Below, in pieces: positions 23,998 to 45,055 of a DNA stretch of 64,000 nt. Source of the stretch: Ciona intestinalis. Its lineage: Eukaryota > Chordata > Ascidiacea > Phlebobranchia > Cionidae. The stretch covers positions 315,526 through 379,525 of the forward strand of contig NC_020177.2 in NCBI RefSeq assembly GCF_000224145.3. The letters run 5' to 3'. Each line of letters begins with the position of its first letter. The stretch's first letter is position 1. The notes below the pieces were generated by a model. The model did no database searches, was not told the origin of the DNA, and worked only from the letters and a program-made list of their open reading frames with translations. The position numbers were made by a program, and so were the translations under genes.

Positions 23998-24220
23998 GTA
24001 GAAGCTGAGATATGGAGTGGAAGACATATGTTGCAACGGGTAAAGTACCGGTAGTTCCTTCATCGTGAGATTGGTTTCGCTTTTATGTACCGATTGTTAC
24101 GTCGTTAATTGGTCGTTGTTACGTCATAGTTAAACAGGAAGTACGGCGTGATTGTAAAACCTGTTGCTCTTCGAATACTAAACATAGACTACAATTAAAG
24201 TTTGCGTTATACTACTAGCA
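23998..24220 (+). repeat. Dispersed repeat, partner of 12829-13003
   Basis: Starts GTAGAAGCTGAGATATGGAG and contains GGGTAAAGTACCGGTAGTTC and GACTACAATTAAAGTTTGCG, all found inverted at 12829-13003. It has about 40 bp extra (around 24133-24170) relative to that copy. Confidence 0.8.
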
Positions 24221-24393
24221 TGTAAAAATTAAAATATCCGAGATTTGTACGTTCTTGTGAAAAATACACTAGTTTTGCGAGTTGCAAAATATTGCACAAA
24301 AATTAAAAGACGGGATGTAATGTTTAAAGAACACTCTTATTATGTTATGTCTTTTGATTATAAGCTACCGTAATCGAAAAATAAAACTTATTA

Positions 24394-24582
24394 TATGGGT
24401 GGGGGAAGACGGAACACCTTTAGCACATAATATGAAAAATCTTGATCGTGTTTTAAACAATTAACAACGGTCTATATGAGTCGTGAGGATACGGTTTTAT
24501 AATACTTTAAATGTTCTTTTTTTTACCACCAAATAGGACAAGAAAATAGAATGAAAAGGTGTCCCATCTTCCCCCACCCTAT
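24394..24582. mobile_element. MITE-like element
   Basis: TATGGGTGGGGGAAGACGGA at the left and GTGTCCCATCTTCCCCCACC plus CTA at the right, with the standard core including CGATCGTGTTTTAAACAATT-like text. Confidence 0.88.
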
Positions 24583-25274
24583 ACTATATGTATGTTATGT
24601 CACAGCAGAATTTATAAATTTTGTATTCCTACATAACTTGCGTTCGCTTCATATAATCCTTAAAGCGAATTCTAAATATATAAAGATTTAGACACAACTT
24701 TAACCCCTATTTTATACAATGTATCAATTACGACGTGACGCCAACGTTAATCTACAAAGCGACGAAATGTGTGGAGACTTTAGTTGCTGTTGCTGCGACA
24801 ATTGTTATATCAAGTACCTGTGAGCAGCAACTGAGTCCCGAATAATATTCCCCAATTCAAACAGCGATCGACCACCAATTACCAGCGACGCGGAGGCTAG
24901 ACTGTGGAGCGTGTTGCAAATCGAGTCGGTGTCTACTGCAGTAGACAAGCAATGCTTAGACGAGAAGTCCTTGGAATTATAGTGAACTTATTACTTCGTC
25001 GGGACGGATTATAATATTTAACAAAGGGCACGCGATCGTAAAATTCTGACGCTGAAGAGTTATAACGGTCAAGCTGTTTATTTAATACACCAAGTCAAAA
25101 TGTTAACACGCGTATATTTTTCTGTGTAGAACATAAACCTAATATTACAAGCAAGTAGATCGTTTAGCTAAAAAATGTTTTAATATTATTTCGTAAAATT
25201 AGTTTTTTATCTAATTTGAACGAACTTTATTTTTCCATACAAAAACTTTTCTTGTGTAAAGTACAAGTATAAAA

Positions 25275-25432
25275 TAGTGGGAGAAGATGGGACACCTTTT
25301 TATTCTATTTTCTCGTTCCATTTGGTTGTTAACAAAGAACATTCAAATAATTGTAAAACAGTATCCTCATGACTCCCAAAGACCGTTGTTTTATATAATG
25401 TTCTAAAGGTGTCCCATCTTCCCCGTCAGTAA
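25275..25432. mobile_element. MITE-like element, reversed and shortened
   Basis: TAGTGGGAGAAGATGGGACA then TTCCATTTGGTTGTTAAC (the inverse of the usual right half), ending AGGTGTCCCATCTTCCCC. Confidence 0.75.
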
Positions 25433-25793
25433 TATATATTAGCTACTATGGAATTCTACTTTGCGTGGTATTTTTTTTTAAAACATATATTTATACATTC
25501 ATTTTTTATATTCCAAAAAATCTTGTTAACCATTAAAGTAAAATCTTGAACGTAAGACACAAGTACAAGACAATGCGTTCGGGTTATCATTGTAGTCATG
25601 TACTTGTACAACTTTACAACACTTTTATCTTTGCCGTGCCACCCTCTCCGTCGCCGCCTAATCGCCGCCTGTAGTTTTGTCACCGAGTTGTCATTGTTTC
25701 TACTCAAAGTAGAAGGAATGGAGCACGCGCCACAGCGGCGCTCTGCCTTCCCGTCAAGAGTATTGTCATTTGCCTTTTTCTTGCGCGCTGCAC

Positions 25794-25801
25794 CTTTATA
25801 A
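25794..25801 (+). promoter_or_regulatory. Possible TATA element of the homeobox gene
   Basis: CTTTATAA lies 72 bp before the ATG at 25873, just downstream of a locally GC-rich stretch (GCGCCGCTCTGCC, TTGCGCGCTGCACC). Position and context fit a core promoter; unproven. Confidence 0.35.
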
Positions 25802-25872
25802 GTAAAACGTCAAGACTGCTACAGGTATTCAAATCAATCGTTACAGCTTGCAGGTAACAAGACAACAGAAAA

Positions 25873-27869
25873 ATGACGTTAAACTTTTCTATCGATGTTA
25901 TTCTTGGCAAGACATCTTTAGATAAAAAAAGTTCCTCCAATGCTAGAACTCAAGCAGGTCAGGTTAAAGCGACAAGGAACAATTACACAGTCCAGTGGAG
26001 AACTTGTAAGCAGGAACCAACAGAACGAAGATTTGATAAGAGTCGATCCGAACACACAGAACCGCAGTATCCATACAACACGTTTCATTTACAACATAAC
26101 CGAAGATTTGACATCTGCGCCACGAAACCGTACCAACCTATCCTACAGAACCAAGCTTACCACAACCTACAGGGACCATTACGTCTTGGTGATAATTCAT
26201 CAAGTACATCTTGCGGTGCTTTCCCACTGGATGGTTCCTCATCAGATGATAGCGATACTGACGTCAGGAATCGTCTCAACGATTCTTCTGAAATATCAAG
26301 TATGTTTTAAAAATATATTTTATTAGGCTACATGTGTGGTAACTCGTAATAGGCGAGCACGAGGTGTATGAAACAAAACACCCGTGTTATTGCGACTTTC
26401 GTTGCCCCGCCATGCGAGGATAAATGAGTTACATTCATTTCTTCAATCTTTATGAAATAGAGGTATCATATTATATTATATTGTGCCAACCTTTAACCTA
26501 AACTCCCAACACAGCTGGTGAAAAGAGCGATCGTTTAAACTCCTCCCTCCCAACCTCTGACACATCTCCACAATCCTCGAAATCATCCTCCGCCCGCATT
26601 GGACGTCGTCTCTTCACAGGTTTCCAGATCCTTGAGCTCGACAAAGCATTTTCCATAAAGCCGTATCTCACACGATCCGAGAGAGCACTACTCGCGCAAA
26701 AAGTGGTAAGAATTTTTAATGGGAATATTTAAGTAAGAATAAACATTATAGTAGGGTGGAAGAAGATGGGACACCTTTAGCACATAATATCTCAATATCC
26801 CGATCGTGTTTTAAACAATTAACAACCGTCAATGGAAGACGTGAGGCTACGGTTTTGTAATTCTTTGAATGTTCTTTGTTTGCTGCCAAATGGAACGAGA
26901 AAAAAAAAGGGAAATGTGTCCCATCTTCCCCCACCCTATTATATGAATTTATTTATCTCTGTCATTTATTTATTCAATCATGCATTCATATCTCCTGCTG
27001 TTGCACCGATTATTTTAAAATAACGGAGATAGAAAGCGATATCAGTGGTTACAATAAAGTTATATCGACGAAATATAAATCGGTTAAAAATCGTTGTTAC
27101 GCTTTGTGTTCCTTTACAAAAATAATGATATTCCAACGTGCATGTATTAATGTTGAAAATTCGCGGGTGTAAACGCAATTACGAGCTATAAAAGGTTTCT
27201 TTATTGCCGCGGTGGGTTCATAATGTTGACTAATTAGTGTCGGTGGTCGAACTGATGTCTCTACGCGACTGCACGGTTCATTTTATTCTTTGGACGCAAT
27301 TGGCGGTCGGTGCCATCAAAGCACATGCGTGTTGTAGTTACGACCGGTAAAAGCCGGACTTTAGCAATGCAAGTGTGAAATGCCTTCTATATACACAATG
27401 TATAATCTTGTAAATTTTACACAAAAGACGTTTTGAACAAATAATTAGACTATTTAAACTGTTGTGTGGTATTTTTTTACTTGCTAAACTTTTTAGATAA
27501 GTAACACACAAAAATGTATTCAAACCATTAGAATATTGACTGCGAAAACCACATTATTTACCTTTCGTTTCAACATTAAAACTAGAAATTTACAAATTAT
27601 TTTCCTTTCAGAATCTTACAGAATGTCAAATCAAAACCTGGTTTCAAAACCGAAGAACGAAAGAAAAACGTCGCGGTCACGAGACGGACGATGATGACGT
27701 AGCGACTAGTGACGTCATCACTAGTAAACCGTACTTCCCCAAATGCACAAGAATACCTGGGCACGGCGTGCAGGTCCGACCTACGTTTGGTCCACCCGAT
27801 AAGCATTTGCAGGCCGCTATTTTCGATTATTTAAGAAGAAGATCTCATGAAGAAATTTCGGTCAAATAA
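25873..27869 (+). CDS. Homeobox transcription factor with N-terminal eh1 motif (ANTP class, NK-like)
   Basis: Three exons, phases consistent: 25873-26299, 26515-26705 and 27612-27869 (TAA 27867-27869), 291 residues. Residues 4-13 (NFSIDVILGK) form an engrailed-homology-1 motif, which recruits Groucho/TLE co-repressors. Residues about 105-170 are serine-rich and acidic. The homeodomain is residues 169-228: GRRLFTGFQILELDKAF, YLTRSERALLAQKVNLTE and IKTWFQNRRTKEKRR, with F8, L16, W48, F49, Q50, N51 and R53 in place. The ERALLAQ..NLTECQIKTWFQNRR wording suggests the NK-like branch, but the sequence is divergent and I cannot name the family. Intron 2 splits the homeodomain after position 38. The tail has a proline-rich segment and ends RRRSHEEISVK. 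Probably a nuclear repressor in development. Confidence 0.9.
26337..26440 (+). repeat. 98-bp dispersed repeat unit
   Basis: Single unit in homeobox intron 1: GTAACTCGTAATAGGCGAGCACGAGG then ACACCCGTGTTATTGCGACT and CATGCGAGGATAAATGAGTT. Confidence 0.8.
26752..26938. mobile_element. MITE-like element
   Basis: TAGGGTGGAAGAAGATGGGA at the left and GTGTCCCATCTTCCCCCACC plus CTA at the right, in homeobox intron 2. Confidence 0.88.
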
Positions 27870-28806
27870 GTTTCTGTTGCACCGGCGATGTTTAGTGTGC
27901 TGACTAATAAAAGCCGCAAATTTAAAGCCACAAATTGAAATGCCGGAAATTCGAAACGGACAAATATTAATAGTTACGAATTTTCGGCTTTAGATTTGCA
28001 ATCTTGCATCTTGTTATAAAATCGTTATTTTTCTTTTTTATTCTTTTATTAATCTTACCTTTCTTTAAAATAAACAAACAAAAGAAGTTAGGCTATATCA
28101 CGTGTTTATGGAACTTCTTGAAGAATTCAGCAAATGTCATCTTGCAACCTGTATGGTGTAAAACGGATTGGTTAATGCAAAATGGCGATAGCGTAAAGAT
28201 TATACTGATTATGACAACTTATCCTCGCGTGGTGGGAACTTAAAGTTTGTAAGCGGGAATGAGGTGTATGAAACACAAGAACAACTGTTCGACGTCTATG
28301 AAGAATCTATGGACCATTTACGTGCTCAATAATACCCGTGTTATAACGACTGTCATTTTAATATTTGAATCCATGAGATGGTCAAATTGGTTGCGTTTAT
28401 TCATACGAGTTGTAGCAGGGGTGTCAAAGTTATAATAAACACAGATGTTATATATATGTGCGATACCTCATATCTTGCGAATGCTAAGAGATACACGCAT
28501 TATGGCTGAGTGGCGAGTGGGGGACAATTTTGGTTTGGATTTTGACTAAAGTGCATAGTGGTGAAAGTGTCGTTAAGAGTTTTTCTAACACACCACCGTA
28601 AGGAGTAGCTTCGGCGATAATTTAAGCGAAAGATATCCTCAGCCATGTTGGTAACGTGAACTATTAAGCAGTATCGTTTAAAAAGTGCGTGTTTATGTTA
28701 AAATTGGTTAGATACGATTGATTTAATTAATCAGATCAGCTTCCCGTGGAAGTATTACTAACCATTTGTTATTATTGGCAAATACTGCCGTTCAGTCTAC
28801 GGTTTA
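27870..28806. other. Intergenic: homeobox gene to ADAM
   Basis: Holds an AAAGCC repeat (27905-27995) and a 98-bp unit (about 28205-28365) split by about 55 bp of unrelated DNA. The rest, 28370-28806, is AT-rich and would contain the ADAM promoter; no exon seen. Confidence 0.5.
28205..28365 (+). repeat. 98-bp dispersed repeat, interrupted unit
   Basis: ATGAGGTGTATGAAACAC is followed by about 55 bp of unrelated sequence (28278-28332), after which ACCCGTGTTATAACGACTGT resumes the unit. Confidence 0.65.
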
Positions 28807-39275
<10,469 letters not shown>

Positions 39276-39399
39276 GATATTTCGTGTGGTATTGTAGCAG
39301 TTGACAGTGTTTTGAGGTAGATTTATTTATATAGTTTACCCAAACATAATGCATAAAGATTGAATATTAAACAGTTGTGTTAATAGCTTCACGTAACCA

Positions 39400-39730
39400 T
39401 GTATCCTTTGTGCATTTTCTGTGACCCATAATATGACAATGCTGGCATATCATAATGCAATATTAGGACAATTGTGAGAAACTTTGTCCTAGTATTACAA
39501 TACCGAAACTCTGTCTTGGTGTAAAATATCGTCATCGTATTCGTGCACATGTTTTTCGCTATATAAGCCCTCCAAGTTGTTGTGTGAGGAGCCAAACGAG
39601 CTAATATTAATACTCGGCTGTTCTCACTGCTTTCTGTAAAGTGATGTCGTACGTCGTTGTTTGTCAAATAAACTGAATTTTCGACCAAGCCCTATGTAGT
39701 CATTACTGTTCTACAAGAGTCGGATCAGGT
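39400..39730 (+). mobile_element. Solo-LTR-like block (candidate)
   Basis: TATATAAG at 39560-39567 and AATAAA at 39667-39672 are spaced as in an LTR, with a CTCGGCTGTTCTCACTG stretch between. No internal retroelement genes, no second LTR and no clear TG..CA ends or target-site duplication were found, so this is a candidate only. Confidence 0.3.
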
Positions 39731-40059
39731 TACACTGAGTTCGATCTATGTAATCTGTACGCCAAGGCGAGAACGGAACGAACCGTAGCCGCATCTTTGT
39801 CTAATTTCTGCTGTTAAGATCGCTAGCCTGAGCTAATACTGCACACCCAATAAACCCAGGTCCTATTGGAAAGAGTCAAATTCCCTATGTAATCAATGTG
39901 GCCCAGGTGCGACTTATTAATGTCGTCGGGTTGGATCTGTATATTACTTTGTCTATATCTAACTTTACAGACTGTGAACCAGAAACTATTTTTACCAGTG
40001 GTTCTCAATCGCCGGTCCGTGAACTGGTAGGTGGCCCCCTCTTTCCGGCCGGTCCACCA

Positions 40060-40260
40060 AATATGTTATAGTAATGTGAAAAAAGTGATGCGTTTATAGA
40101 ACATAATTTACGAGTATCCGAATCGTGTTTTAAACAATTACCGTTTTATGGAAGTTGTAAAAACAAGGTTTTATAATTCTTTGACTGTTCTTTGTTTACT
40201 ACCAAATGGGACGAGAAAATAGAATAATAAAAAGGTGTCCCATCTTTCCACACCCTACCA
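40060..40260. mobile_element. MITE-like element, left end degraded
   Basis: Core CGTGTTTTAAACAATTACC and TTTACTACCAAATGGGACGA, then AGGTGTCCCATCTTTCCACA and CCCTACC at the right. The left terminus is not recognisable; hAT-like CAGTGGTTCTCAATC lies just before it. Confidence 0.65.
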
Positions 40261-40954
40261 TACAGTTTACTTTACATTGCGTAAGCTTCAATGAACTATG
40301 TATAACACGAATGACACTGAATCATAATTCTTACTGCTTTGGTCTATTTCGGTATGTGTACAAAAAATAACTTGTTATGCAATATTTACTGTAGTGGTAT
40401 TTTACGTCTGCCGTAAGTTTTTTATCAAAAGTAAATCAGTATCTTCATTCATATAGTTCTAAAGCACACACAGGGTGCGCAACCGAAAAAACTGTGAAAT
40501 TTAAATCCACCGCGCCAATCATTTTGATTAGCCGACGTTTCCCGCTTTTCGTTGATTCCCGCGGCATGTAATACGTCGTCCTTACAACACGTTGCAACTG
40601 TACAAGGCAGTTTGGATGAAGCGGCGACAAAGCAACAAGCACTCTTTGGATGAACTCAGTGCAGGATTATATTTGTTTCATCTACAAGAGTTGAAGTTAA
40701 GTAATATTGCTACTGTTTAGTTTTAGCTAAATAGAAACTATGTTGTTACTTAATTATTTATTGTTACTTATTAATTAACCAGTATTTTAATGTGCTTACA
40801 CTATATGACCATGTATGACTATATATTACAGATGTATGTTTAAACCTATGATAACTCAAATAATGTGCCTTGCGATTTAAACTATTCTTATTTTATCAGT
40901 TATCCATTTTAATATTTAACGAACTTATTTCATGAATTTTGCTACGGTTCTTTA

Positions 40955-41531
40955 TTACGTCATAGTATACGTCACTCGCGACGTAACATCGGTTTACAGA
41001 TTGCTGCGTTACGTCACAATACATCTGTATGGCATCGCGTCATAACCGCTTCGACTATCGCTCTCGCTCGCCATTATTACGTCATATCCAGGTTTACGCC
41101 CACACCACACGTTGTGACGTCACGGTGCGTTTTTTTCTATGCGATTGTTTTTTGCGACATTTTTCATGGGGCCCCATGCGCGCTTTGCGTCGTCGCAAGG
41201 CACATTACTTTTATATTCATATTTATTTTATTCTAATTATATTCGTGCTGTTAGCATGAAGCAAGAAGATCAAAGATTTCGGTAAAGTATGAATCACAAT
41301 AGGCATTGTTACGTACACCAGTTACTTTCTAGATGACATCAAGATATGTGACGTCACGAAGTGGTGTTGACGCAACAGAAGAACGCACTTCGTAAGTTGT
41401 TTGGTTTTGTCGCAGTATTTATTTTTTGAAACAACACTCAAGATTTTCAATATTTTAGAACATGGTATGTGACGTCACAGAGGATCAAGAGGACAGGGCG
41501 CGAATCTGGAATGAAGGTAATTGTGACGTCA
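40955..41531. promoter_or_regulatory. Cluster of CRE/ATF-type TGACGTCA sites
   Basis: Four exact TGACGTCA palindromes at 41115-41122, 41349-41356, 41470-41477 and 41524-41531, plus TACGTCA half-type sites near 40958, 40969, 41010 and 41079. CREB/ATF proteins bind this palindrome. It overlaps the weak small gene at 41333-42091. Confidence 0.45.
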
Positions 41532-42091
41532 CAACATAACCCAAAATTTAACGATTTTATTGTTTTAGAAAAGTCAGCGTATATGCTGCAGAAGGAAAGC
41601 GCAAGGTAGTGTGTAATGTTTACTATTTCTATGAAAAAGTATTTATTTGCCAAACATAGTTCTCAAAGTAATTCATGTTTGTTGGAACGTTGAAACCAAG
41701 AACATCATTATATGAAATGAATCGATGACAATAAAATATGACGTTTGTAATTATATTACTATAGGTTGGGGAAGATACCGTTCAGCACATAATATCCCTT
41801 ACTTATTAATCGTGTGTTCAACAATTAACAACACTGAGTCCCGGATGTACGGATATATATTTCTGTAAATATTCTTTGTTTACTACCAAATGGGACGATA
41901 ATACAAACATGAACCATCTTACCCCAAAAACCTAATATACGTTTGTTTTGCAGACGAAGAGCAAAGATGAAGACGACAATAAGGATGCCGGTTTGAGGTT
42001 TTGCTTAGGCTTAGGAGTTGTGTGTTGTTGGGGTGTGGTTGCTGGAGCACTCTTACAGTGTTGCCGGATTTGTGTTTGTCTCCCATTTTAG
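41333..42091 (+). CDS. Possible small gene with micro-exons (frame unresolved)
   Basis: Candidate exons with good GT/AG borders: about 41333-41398, 41457-41514, 41569-41605 and 41954-42091. Skipping the second exon gives a continuous frame from the ATG at 41333 to TAG 42089-42091. That frame encodes a short charged protein ending in a hydrophobic, cysteine-rich tail (GLRFCLGLGVVCCWGVVAG, then LLQCCRICVCLPF), like a tail-anchored or palmitoylated peptide. Including the second exon changes the frame and stops early. No family recognised; it could be non-coding RNA or chance. Confidence 0.25.
41760..41934. mobile_element. MITE-like element
   Basis: TAGGTTGGGGAAGATACCG at the left and CCATCTTACCCCAAAAACCTA at the right; core includes TTCAACAATTAACAACACTG and TTTACTACCAAATGGGACGA. 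It ends 20 bp before the candidate exon at 41954. Confidence 0.75.
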
Positions 42092-43744
42092 CTGGACCTA
42101 ATGTTGCCAGCCTTTTTGTCAGTCACTACTGTAGTGCATTTTGCATGTCACTGAAATATATGCAATGAAACTATGGCGAACATCTTGCTGGATCGGATGT
42201 TGCTGTTGTACACGTCATTGTGTGTTTCGTCTGCAAAGGTCGAACCCTTTAGTGATTCCGCATTGTCCTAATCACTTGATAAGAACGGCATGTTGGTACA
42301 CAAATACTTGAGTAATATCCACGCGCATTATAATATACACGCAGTTAAACTTTTATATTTTTATGTCTCTCATTTTTCAATCCTTAATTAAACCTGTCTA
42401 ATTTTTTTGTTTGCACAAGCCTAATTGTAACGCTGGCCACGTTACAATTACGCTACGTCGATGGGTCATTAAGGTCCAGCGTTCGGTGCGGTTATGTCAC
42501 GGTTCTAGACTGAGTTATGTTACAGTTGGGTTGTTGCGTAGACGTCGCCGCCAGTGATGCTACGCTCGGTTATTTAGGTCACTATTAATGCGGTTCGCAA
42601 CAACCTGGCGCAGTTTCATGACGGTCGAAGCGGTGCTTAACATCCGGACGATATTATATTGTGTGAAGATACGCGAGTATCGCGGTACCAACATGGCGAC
42701 TTACCTTTTTATTGGGAGGTGCGGAGCTGTTATTGGCTTCGACTCCTTGTGGTCGGACATTTAATGATTTGTACACTGCAGCTGATTATCCTTCAGGATT
42801 TGAACCATATTTTCTTTGAAAATGTTTCAATGATTATGTCCGCGTTAATTAACTTTTTACATCCGTCCAATTTTTTGGTGATGATTGAGCTGTTGTGTTT
42901 GTTGCACTCTTTGTATTTGCACCTCGTTGTATTCTTTTTGTCTTTTTGTCGTTGTGTGTCGTGCACATGTATATGTGCACTCGTTGTATTATTTTTGTCT
43001 ATGGGGGTACTTTAACCTGCGTGGACAGTAACATCCTGCAAGGGTTTCTCACCTAAGTAGAAACCCACTACCATTGGCTGGGGGCTTGTCGTGCCGTAGT
43101 GGCTTTCCACCAACGCCAGCCACGTAAATTATGAAGGTATTTTAATCCTGTTTTAATTTTTTCAGAAGGCAATTACTTCATGGAGACCAATAGCGATTGC
43201 GGTTTAATTTGCACTGCTATAATAATTCTCGCATTAAAATAAAGTTTGTTTCTGTATTTTGTTGTTCTCGGTGAAACAAAGTTGTTTAGAATTTATAGAG
43301 AAAGTATTGAGACTAGAGATTGCCATGATCACTACCAAAGTCAGTATATAAACAGAGTTCGTGGCGGTGAATGCGTGTTTGTCTTTGGGTAAGCCACCAG
43401 TATTCTTGTCACGTATGTTTGTGTCTATAACTAACAAGCGGCACGGGAATACCGGTGGTATAAGACCAGTTGTGGACCCGAGGCGCGAGGATAAACTTAC
43501 TTTCATAATGAATATGTTGCTTTTCAGTTGATGCTGGGTTAGAAAACTTGGGACAGTCGTAAGATGATCTCTTCGGTGGAAAATACGCAAGAAGCTCTTG
43601 GAAATAAAATCAACTTATAACATTGTGTTCGTTTGATAAAATATTTATCCATTTTGAGGTATAGTAGGGTGGGGACGCATTGCAAGCGCTACTATTATAC
43701 CGTATTATCATTAATCGCAATTGCAACATAACGCGTTATTTAAA

Positions 43745-43930
43745 TATCAGATGAATAATATAGACTTCTAATATTCCCTAATTCCTGCGTGATTAAAGTT
43801 TGTCCTGATTCTCGAAAACAAACGTTTTTATGCGACGGGACATAACCTAGTGTACATTTACAAGGTGCAGGAGTTCTACAAAGCGTATTTACACATTCTT
43901 TACCAATCACTCAATCTTCAGGCACAATAA
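43745..43930 (+). repeat. Dispersed repeat, partner of 53012-53200
   Basis: Shared phrases are CTGCGTGATTA, AAAACAAACGT, TACAAAGCGTATTTACACAT and TTCTTTACCAA. Similarity is patchy, suggesting an old interspersed element. Confidence 0.65.
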
Positions 43931-44256
43931 ATCTTCACATAACCTTGAATAAAACAAAATCACATAATCATTATTTTATATTATCCATATTCATTTATTT
44001 ATATTCATTATTTTTTAAATAAATGGTCAGATTTAAAATGACATAATAGCCAGTTATTACTTTAACTGGTTGTTCATAAGCGGAGAGGTTCAATTTGTAA
44101 TCTGACTTAACTGATTGACTGATTGACTTCAATTGCAATATTAATTTAACTAAGCACGCTATGGGTGTTATATGAGGCCATATAATCCTGATATGGTTTT
44201 CGTATGGACCTGTATTTACACAATTTTTTAACAATTCTTTTATAAATAGAACGTGC

Positions 44257-44421
44257 TCATTCATTATGGCTAAACTCTCTTGTAATATAAATTGCGTCAT
44301 CATCCGCCCAGACTGCCACCACCAGGTACTTCCCCTTATTCTCTCCCCAAATATTTTCGAAAAGAGGAACTAACCATAACGACTTAAGTTGTTCGGTTGT
44401 TGGGCGTTGTTCCTTGTTCAT
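44257..44421 (-). CDS. Small open frame, 54 residues, unknown
   Basis: Minus-strand ATG at 44421-44419 to TGA at 44259-44257. The product has a well-mixed, coding-like composition (EQLKSLWLVPLFENIWGENK, then YLVVAVWADDDAIYITRE) unlike the surrounding AT-rich frames. It could be one exon of a gene or a transposon remnant; no splice partner and no family recognised. Confidence 0.25.
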   Translation of the reverse strand: MNKEQRPTTEQLKSLWLVPLFENIWGENKGKYLVVAVWADDDAIYITREFSHNE

Positions 44422-45055
44422 ATTTGAGGTGATTGTTAAACTTTGTTTCGATTCTTTGTATGATGGATAATTAATGCTAGTTCATATTGTTAATACGTAA
44501 CAATTCTTAATTTCAGCGATTTGAGAGTGGAATAACAAACATAGTCATGAGCTTTCAATGCTGTTTTATTCAATTTATAACTGACATAAGCTGACAGACC
44601 TCGTAACACGAACACTTAATGTTAAATTTATTTTTTCTAATAAACAAGTTGAAATATACAAGTGTAAGTTTTAATATTTATATTGATTTAACTGGCATTG
44701 AATCAGCAATGTAGCACAGTGGATAGAGTTCTACATAACTGTAAGCAAAGTACCTCAAGACCAATCTTAAGATGCTTAAAGGTAGAAACTCACTGGTTTC
44801 CTAGTTGGCAAATATAGGCAACGCACAAAAAATAAAATATAAAGGACAGGATTAAGAAAAAAAACACACTAGCAAAACACAATATTTGTTAACATATAAA
44901 CAGGCACGCGTGTAAGAATTATGGTGTACAACAGAACAGTTGTTTGTCTCTTGTGTTGTTCTGTCATACAATGATAAAGTGATAATTATGATATTTTGTA
45001 ATAATATTAATCACACACATTTCACACACAGATTTAGCGCAACTTAAGTTACATA

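Larger units (their letters stand above)
23294..25872. other. Intergenic: UFL1 to homeobox gene
   Basis: The UFL1 3' UTR (ATTAAA at about 23346) is followed by two full MITEs, the inverted dispersed repeat at 23998, an internally deleted MITE at 25275 and about 700 bp of AT-rich unique DNA (24600-25270) with no recognised exon. Open frames at 23414-23728 and 25456-25940 show no family signature. Confidence 0.5.
39276..40954. other. Intergenic after ADAM; solo-LTR-like block, hAT-like end and MITE
   Basis: No exon recognised. 39400-39730 resembles an LTR, CAGTGGTTCTCAA at 39996-40008 resembles a hAT-type transposon end, and a MITE right half ends at about 40258. The 99-aa minus-strand frame at 39389-39688 lies within the LTR-like block. 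Confidence 0.45.
42092..45055. other. Gene-poor region before the SANT/BTB-Kelch gene
   Basis: 42400-43090 is T/G-rich on this strand with a 118-aa frame (42659-43015) that looks like composition rather than a gene. 43745-43930 is a dispersed repeat shared with 53012-53200. A 55-codon minus-strand frame at 44257-44421 is the only other coding-like piece. About 44700-44820 is a worn SINE. Confidence 0.45.

Noticed and set aside
42659..43015. 118-aa hydrophobic frame as a membrane protein
   Set aside because: Its leucine- and phenylalanine-rich content follows from the T-rich block; no splice sites or family support.
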